Below are positions 6,688-10,288 of a stretch of 10,288 nucleotides of DNA, piece by piece. This DNA is from DASVDK01 sp036562265 [NCBI: Thermodesulfobacteriota bacterium] (GTDB lineage: Bacteria > DASVDK01), in assembly GCA_036562265.1 (NCBI GenBank), contig DATCKS010000005.1, forward strand, positions 1-10,288, in the 5' to 3' direction. The notes under the pieces are model-generated. The model was not told the DNA's origin. It ran no database searches and worked only from the letters and a program-made list of their open reading frames with translations. A program made the translations under genes and the position numbers. The first letter of the stretch is position 1; each line of letters opens with the position of its first letter.

Positions 6688-7424
6688 GCGCCGGCCGCGA
6701 CGTCCCGACCCAGATGATCGTCGCCATGGCCCGCCGCCTGAGGGACGGCGAGACGGTCTTCTACGGCGTCGCCTCGCCGCTGCCGCTCCTGGCGACGCGC
6801 CTCGCCCAGCGCCGCCACGCGCCGCGGCTCACCCCGCTCAACATCCCGGGCGGGGTCGGCGCCACGCCGCCGGCGCCGCGCTCGGGGTCGACCGTGGGCC
6901 CCGACATGCTGGCCGGCTCGCCGGCGGTCTTCCCCCTCATGGACATCTTCGACCTCTCGGCGCGCGGCGGCCTCGACGTGGTCTTCCTGTCGGGCGTGCA
7001 GATCGACCCGACCGGCGCGATCAACATGAGCGCCATCGGCGACCTCGAAAGGCCCCGGACGAAGCTGCCGGGCGGCGCGGGAAGCGCCTGTCTCATGCCG
7101 ACGGCGCGGCGCGTCCTCCTCTGGCGCAGCCGTCACGACCCGAGGAGCTTCGTCGAGCGCCTCGACTTCCGGACCGCAGCCGGCAACGTCGAGGCGGTGG
7201 TGACACCGCTCGCCGTCCTCGCCCGCGTCGAGGGCCGGCTCGCGGTGGAGAGCGTCCACGAGGGGATGACGCTCGACGAGGTGCGCGCCGCGACCGGTTT
7301 CCCGATCGACCCGGTCGGGGGGCGCGGGGCGGGCGTCCCCGTCACGCCTCCTCCGACGGCCGACGAGCGCGCCGTCCTCGACGACCTCGACCCCGCGCGC
7401 GTGCGCGACCTGGAGTTCCGATGA
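6684..7424 (+). CDS. Family I CoA-transferase-like enzyme, subunit B, without the usual catalytic glutamate
   Basis: The beta-type partner, 246 residues from GTG 6684 (GTGA overlap with subunit A). The frame runs open further upstream only as a shadow. Family-like segments are DGETVFYGVASPLPLLATRLA (21-41), VVFLSGVQIDPTGAINMSAIGD (99-120, the 'GG.QID.YGN.N' strand) and KLPGGAGSA (127-135, the glycine-rich loop). In glutaconate CoA-transferase the catalytic residue is Glu54 of the beta subunit, in a strand ending 'E.G'. The equivalent here reads LTPLNIPGGVGATP (49-62), with Ile54-Pro55 and no acidic residue. This resembles IpdB-like proteins, whose complex is a hydrolase rather than a transferase. 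Alternatives are another residue taking over the role, or a still uncharacterised reaction. Its stop overlaps the next start as ATGA, so stoichiometric coupled translation is likely. My alignment is by eye. Confidence 0.86.
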   Translation: MSAGRDVPTQMIVAMARRLRDGETVFYGVASPLPLLATRLAQRRHAPRLTPLNIPGGVGATPPAPRSGSTVGPDMLAGSPAVFPLMDIFDLSARGGLDVVFLSGVQIDPTGAINMSAIGDLERPRTKLPGGAGSACLMPTARRVLLWRSRHDPRSFVERLDFRTAAGNVEAVVTPLAVLARVEGRLAVESVHEGMTLDEVRAATGFPIDPVGGRGAGVPVTPPPTADERAVLDDLDPARVRDLEFR

Positions 7425-8614
7425 CGCTGCCCCTCGAAGGCATTCGCGTGCTCGACCTCACCCGCGTCCTGGCCGGCCCGTACTGCACGATGATCCTGGG
7501 CGACCTCGGCGCCGACGTGGTGAAGGTGGAACCGGTGCCGAACGGCGACGAGACGCGCAGCTGGGGGCCGCCCTTCCAGGGGGGCGAGAGCACCTACTTC
7601 CTCGCGATCAACCGCAACAAGCGGAGCCTCGCGCTCGACCTCAAGCAGGCGGCCGCCCTCGAGGCGGCGCGCCGGCTCGCCGCGAGGGCCGACGTGGTGG
7701 TGGAGAACTTCCGGCCCGGCGTGGCCGAGCGGCTCGGCCTCGGCGCCAGGGCCCTCACGGCCGCCCATCCGAGCCTCGTCTACTGCTCCATCTCGGCCTT
7801 CGGTCAGAACGGGCCGGGACGCGACCGGCCGGGCTACGACCTCGTCGTGCAGGCCGCGTCGGGGATGATGTCGGTGACCGGGGAGGCCGACGGGCCGCCG
7901 GTGAAGGTCGGCATCGCCATCGCGGACATCCTCACCGGCATGAACGCCGCCATCGCCATCGTCGCGGCGCTCCACGCGCGTCCGGCGCGGGGCGGCCGCG
8001 GCGGCGTCGTGGACGCGGCGCTCTACGACAGCCTGATCGCCTTCCTCTCGACCCTGGTCACCGGGTTCACGGCCACCGGCCGGCCGCCGACGCGCTGGGG
8101 CTCGGCGCACCCGCAGATCGTGCCGTACCAGGGCTTCCGCGCGGCCGACGGCGACCTCGTCGTCTGCGTCACGAACGAGAAGTTCTGGCAGAGCCTCTGC
8201 GACCTCCTCGAGCGGCCTGACCTGAAGGACGACCCCCGGTTCGCCACGAACCCCGATCGCGTCGCCCACCGGGAGGCGTTGCTGCCGCTCCTCGAGGCGG
8301 CGTTTGCCACGAAGCCGGTGGCCGAGTGGATGAGACGGCTCGAGGCGGCCGGCATCCCGGCGGCGCCCATCCGGACGCTCGACGCGGCGCTGGCCGACCC
8401 GGTGGTCGAGGCGCGCGGGATGCTGGCCGCCGTGGAGCACGCGACGGCCGGCACGGTTCGCATGCCGGGCATCCCCTGGCAGGGCGACGCCGCGCCGACC
8501 GCGATCCGGCGCCCGCCGCCGCGCCTCGGCGAGCACACCGACGAGATCCTCGCGGAGATCGGCTACGACGCCGCCGACATCGCGCGCATGCGCGCCTCGG
8601 GGGCGGTGCGGTGA
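7421..8614 (+). CDS. CaiB/BaiF (family III) CoA-transferase
   Basis: A 397-residue cytoplasmic enzyme that moves CoA between carboxylic acids through a ternary mechanism, as in formyl-CoA, carnitine or succinate-dependent aryl-succinate CoA transfer. The N-terminus is classical: LEGIRVLDLTRVLAGPYCT (5-23), LGDLGADVVKVEP (27-39) and INRNKRSLALDLK (63-75). The nucleophilic aspartate is Asp169 in GIAIADILTGM, which is the same residue number as Asp169 of formyl-CoA transferase. VVVENFRPGVAERLGLG (92-108) and VDAALYDS complete the family pattern, and the C-terminus 'RLGEHTDEILAEIGYD' is typical. Length is normal, so it appears intact. It overlaps the B-subunit stop (ATGA) and the ABC ATPase start (GTGA). 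Having a second, unrelated CoA-transferase in the same operon suggests that it activates the substrate while the A/B pair acts on a later intermediate, or the reverse. The substrate is unknown. Confidence 0.95.
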   Translation: MTLPLEGIRVLDLTRVLAGPYCTMILGDLGADVVKVEPVPNGDETRSWGPPFQGGESTYFLAINRNKRSLALDLKQAAALEAARRLAARADVVVENFRPGVAERLGLGARALTAAHPSLVYCSISAFGQNGPGRDRPGYDLVVQAASGMMSVTGEADGPPVKVGIAIADILTGMNAAIAIVAALHARPARGGRGGVVDAALYDSLIAFLSTLVTGFTATGRPPTRWGSAHPQIVPYQGFRAADGDLVVCVTNEKFWQSLCDLLERPDLKDDPRFATNPDRVAHREALLPLLEAAFATKPVAEWMRRLEAAGIPAAPIRTLDAALADPVVEARGMLAAVEHATAGTVRMPGIPWQGDAAPTAIRRPPPRLGEHTDEILAEIGYDAADIARMRASGAVR

Positions 8615-9366
8615 CCCCCGCGCGGCTCGTGGCCGAGGGGATCGTCAAGCGCTTCGGGGGGCTCACGGCGCTGGCCGGCGTGAGCCTCTCGGTCGAACCG
8701 GGGGAGATCGTCGGGCTCATCGGACCGAACGGCGCCGGCAAGACCACGCTCTTCGCCATCCTCTCGGGTTTCCTGCGGCCCGATGCCGGCCGGGTCCGCC
8801 TCGGCGAGCGCGACCTCACGGGGCGGCCGCCTCACGAGGTCTGCCGGCTCGGGGTCGCCCGCACGTTCCAGCTCGTCCGGCCCTTCGCCCGCCTCTCGGT
8901 GCTCGAGAACGTCGCCGTCGCCGCCCTCGTCCGCCATCCGACGCGGCGGGAGGCGCTCGACGCCGCCCGGCGGGCCCTGGCGCGGGTGGGCCTCGAGGCG
9001 CGAGCCGACCAGCCGGCCGCGAGCCTGCCGCTCGGCCTGCGCAAGCGGCTCGAGATCGCGCGCGCCCTGGCCACCGAGCCGGCGGTGCTCCTGCTCGACG
9101 AGACGCTGGCCGGCCTCACCGCCGGCGAGACGGACGACATGGTAGCGGCGCTCGGCCGGCTTCGGGAGGCGGGGATGGCGCTGGTCGTCATCGAGCACGT
9201 CATGCGCGCGGTCATGGCGCTCTCGGACAGGATCGTCGTCCTGCACCACGGCGAGGTGATCGCCTCGGGGACGCCGGCGGCGGTCTCGGCGGATCCGAAG
9301 GTGATCGAGGCCTACCTGGGCGACGACCGGCAGGACGACGCCCGGCCGCGCACGGTCGCGCCGTGA
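8611..9366 (+). CDS. livG: Branched-chain amino acid-type ABC transporter ATP-binding protein (LivG-like)
   Basis: The ATPase of a Liv/HAAT-type importer, 251 residues from GTG 8611 (GTGA overlap with CaiB). Walker A is GPNGAGKTT (38-46). The Q-loop is TFQLVRPFARLSVLEN (85-100), a LivG-type sequence. Walker B is VLLLDE (159-164) and the switch histidine is His196 in VVIEHVM. The ABC signature reads LPLGLRKRLEIARAL instead of LSGGQ or LSYGQ; this variant is familiar in Liv-type ATPases of environmental lineages. D-loop 'TLAGLT' follows Walker B. No permease or binding protein is visible, so the remaining components must lie outside the window or elsewhere. The 3' 600 bp (from codon 53) recur inverted at 9689-10288. 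Liv systems import branched-chain or other amino acids, amides and aromatic acids; the neighbouring CoA-transferases hint at a carboxylate substrate, which is inference. Confidence 0.93.
   Translation: MTPARLVAEGIVKRFGGLTALAGVSLSVEPGEIVGLIGPNGAGKTTLFAILSGFLRPDAGRVRLGERDLTGRPPHEVCRLGVARTFQLVRPFARLSVLENVAVAALVRHPTRREALDAARRALARVGLEARADQPAASLPLGLRKRLEIARALATEPAVLLLDETLAGLTAGETDDMVAALGRLREAGMALVVIEHVMRAVMALSDRIVVLHHGEVIASGTPAAVSADPKVIEAYLGDDRQDDARPRTVAP
8767..9366 (+). repeat. Inverted repeat, left arm (3' part of livG)
   Basis: These 600 bp align without gaps to the reverse complement of 9689-10288 (position p pairs with 19055-p). I count 14 mismatches by eye, about 97.7% identity: positions 8769, 8784, 8793, 8796, 8880, 8979, 8988, 9048, 9066, 9144, 9162, 9229, 9299 and 9363. 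Only 9299 changes an amino acid (Lys230 to Thr). A weaker match (13 of 16) continues to 9382. The right arm is cut by the window end, so the full repeat length is unknown. Confidence 0.95.
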
Positions 9367-9743
9367 CCGTGCGGCGGCGCGAGGCGAGGCGGAGCGCCGC
9401 GATCGACCCGCCCCGCGGCCTCCAGGCGACGCGGGTCAGGGCCGCCGCGCGCCTCGGGTACGGCGGGGTCGCGCGGCAGGCGTCCGGTCTCTACCTCCTC
9501 GGCCCCGACCGGGAGCAGTACCTCGACGCGGCAGGGGGACCGGAGCGGCCGCTCGGACACGCGCATCCGGCGCTCACGGCCGCGGCGCGCGAGGCGGCCC
9601 AGGCCGGCGCGGCGGCGAGCCCGTTGCTGGTCGATCCGGAGACGGCGGCGGTGTCGGCGCGGCTCGCGCGGATCGCGCCGGCGAACGCTCATGGCGCGAC
9701 CGTGCGCGGCCGGGCGTCGTCCTGCCGGTCGTCGCCCAGGTAG
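9363..9743 (+). pseudogene. Class III aminotransferase (GSA-aminomutase-like), truncated by the inverted repeat
   Basis: Starts at GTG 9363 in a GTGA overlap with livG. About 108 codons look like the N-terminus of a PLP-dependent class III aminotransferase: ASGLYLLGPDREQYLDAAGG (about 40-59), then LGHAHPALTAAAREA (about 64-78), then DPETAAVSARLARIAP. These match the 'G..LWD.DG..YLD...G' and 'LGHAHP' start of glutamate-1-semialdehyde aminomutase-like proteins, which normally have over 400 residues. After 'IAPANA' (near 9688) the frame enters the antisense strand of the inverted livG copy and stops at 9741-9743, so the last 18 or so residues are junk. The PLP lysine and the rest of the fold are absent. 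If the inverted join is an assembly error, the real gene is probably intact in the organism; if genuine, this is a broken gene. The natural position, directly after livG, fits the operon. Confidence 0.7.
9367..9688. other. Spacer between the inverted livG arms
   Basis: This 322-bp segment is unique in the window and consists only of the 5' portion of the aminotransferase gene. Its two ends share an imperfect short inverted match (9363-9382 against the complement of 9673-9692, 16 of 20 bases) around the join. No transposase, terminal repeat or target-site duplication is visible, so nothing suggests an insertion sequence. Confidence 0.7.
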
Positions 9744-10288
9744 GCCTCGATCACCGTCGGATCCGCCGAGACCGCCGCCGGCGTCCCCGAGGCGATCACC
9801 TCGCCGTGGTGCAGGACGACGATCCGGTCCGAGAGCGCCATGACCGCGCGCATGACGTGCTCGATGACGACCAGCGCCATCCCCGCCTCCCGCAGCCGGC
9901 CGAGCGCCGCCACCATGTCGTCCGTCTCGCCGGCGGTGAGGCCGGCCAGCGTCTCGTCGAGCAGGAGCACCGCCGGCTCGGTGGCCAGCGCGCGCGCGAT
10001 CTCGAGGCGCTTGCGCAGGCCGAGCGGCAGGCTCGCGGCCGGCTGGTCGGCTCGCGCCTCGAGGCCGACCCGCGCGAGGGCCCGCCGGGCGGCGTCGAGC
10101 GCCTCCCGCCGCGTCGGATGGCGGACGAGGGCGGCGACGGCGACGTTCTCGAGCACCGAGAGGCGGGCGAAGGGGCGGACGAGCTGGAACGTGCGGGCGA
10201 CCCCGAGCCGGCAGACCTCGTGAGGCGGCCGCCCCGTGAGGTCGCGCTCGCCGAGGCGCACGCGGCCGGCGTCGGGCCGCAGGAAGCC
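9689..10288 (-). CDS. livG: Second LivG-like ABC ATPase copy, inverted and cut by the window end
   Basis: Read on the minus strand, this frame enters at the window edge and encodes residues equivalent to 53-251 of the 8611-9366 gene, ending at a TGA at 9689-9691. It keeps the Q-loop, the LPLGLRKR signature, Walker B VLLLDE, the EHVM switch and the same C-terminal tail (TVAP). The Walker A part would lie beyond 10288. An apparent GTG start at 10261 is only an internal Val codon. The sole amino-acid difference over the shared part is Thr for Lys230; the other 13 base differences are silent, mostly to G or C. Silent bias indicates that both copies have been under protein-level selection. It is either a paralogue in inverted orientation or a second strain's allele joined by misassembly. 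On the minus strand an ATG (9690-9692) overlaps the stop, mirroring the + copy's GTG for the aminotransferase. Confidence 0.88.
   Translation of the reverse strand, partial: GFLRPDAGRVRLGERDLTGRPPHEVCRLGVARTFQLVRPFARLSVLENVAVAALVRHPTRREALDAARRALARVGLEARADQPAASLPLGLRKRLEIARALATEPAVLLLDETLAGLTAGETDDMVAALGRLREAGMALVVIEHVMRAVMALSDRIVVLHHGEVIASGTPAAVSADPTVIEAYLGDDRQDDARPRTVAP
9689..10288 (-). repeat. Inverted repeat, right arm (runs off the window)
   Basis: Reverse complement of 8767-9366 with 14 mismatches and no indels. Four of the 14 mismatches fall within the 30 bp nearest the window end (pairing with 8769, 8784, 8793 and 8796); the rest of the arm has only 10 in about 570 bp. A single strand spanning both arms could fold into a hairpin with a stem of about 600 bp and a loop of about 320 nt. 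Confidence 0.95.

Noticed and set aside
7133-8536. 467-codon minus-strand open frame antisense to the caiB gene
   Set aside because: Same shadow pattern: Arg/His/Gly-rich with no motif, opposite an intact CaiB with a catalytic Asp.
9840-10223. Plus-strand open frame across the right arm (and its mirror at 8832-9215 on the minus strand)
   Set aside because: Both are antisense shadows of the livG copies. They resemble each other only because the arms are inverted repeats.
9363-10288. Insertion sequence or transposon flanked by inverted repeats
   Set aside because: The arms are coding sequence of livG, the spacer is an aminotransferase fragment, and there is no transposase, short terminal repeat or target duplication.

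Overview
This is a very GC-rich bacterial window. Third codon positions are almost always G or C, and GTG and TTG starts are common. All intact genes lie on the + strand and are tightly packed. The gene set (an MeaB-like GTPase, a beta-oxidation trio, two kinds of CoA-transferase, DUF169 and a Liv-type ABC ATPase) fits a soil or subsurface metagenomic lineage such as Rokubacteria/Methylomirabilota or a deltaproteobacterium. That placement is inference from style and content; no marker gene is present.

Block 1 (1-3299) is acyl-CoA metabolism. It holds the C-terminus of an MeaB/ArgK-type GTPase (chaperone of methylmalonyl-CoA mutase), a thiolase, a TTG-started 3-hydroxyacyl-CoA dehydrogenase and a GTG-started enoyl-CoA hydratase. 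The last three catalyse consecutive, reversible steps between acetyl-CoA and crotonyl-CoA (or longer homologues). The GTPase suggests that mutase genes lie just upstream. Block 2 (3325-5087) is a Nudix hydrolase whose stop overlaps the start of a Spinster-like MFS transporter.

Block 3 (5115-9366 and on) is a chain of overlapping genes: a DUF169 protein, the A and B subunits of a family I CoA-transferase-like enzyme, a CaiB/BaiF family III CoA-transferase, a LivG-type ABC ATPase, and the start of a class III aminotransferase. The overlaps (8 bp, then four 4-bp GTGA/ATGA overlaps) point to one translationally coupled operon. A plausible job is uptake of a carboxylate or amino-acid-like substrate and its activation or cleavage as a CoA thioester. 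The B subunit lacks a glutamate where classical family I transferases carry the catalytic one, so it may catalyse a different reaction, as the IpdAB ring-cleaving hydrolase does.

Block 4 (9367-10288) is a structural anomaly. The aminotransferase breaks off after about 108 codons, and the sequence folds back into an inverted, partial copy of livG that runs to the window end. The two arms (600 bp each, no indels) differ at 14 positions by my hand alignment; 13 of these are silent. The copies therefore represent two real, functionally constrained alleles or paralogues rather than random error, but the join may be either a genuine inverted duplication or a metagenomic assembly chimera between strains.

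No tRNA, rRNA, CRISPR array, transposase or convincing terminator was seen. The only sizeable gap between genes is 1506-1609.
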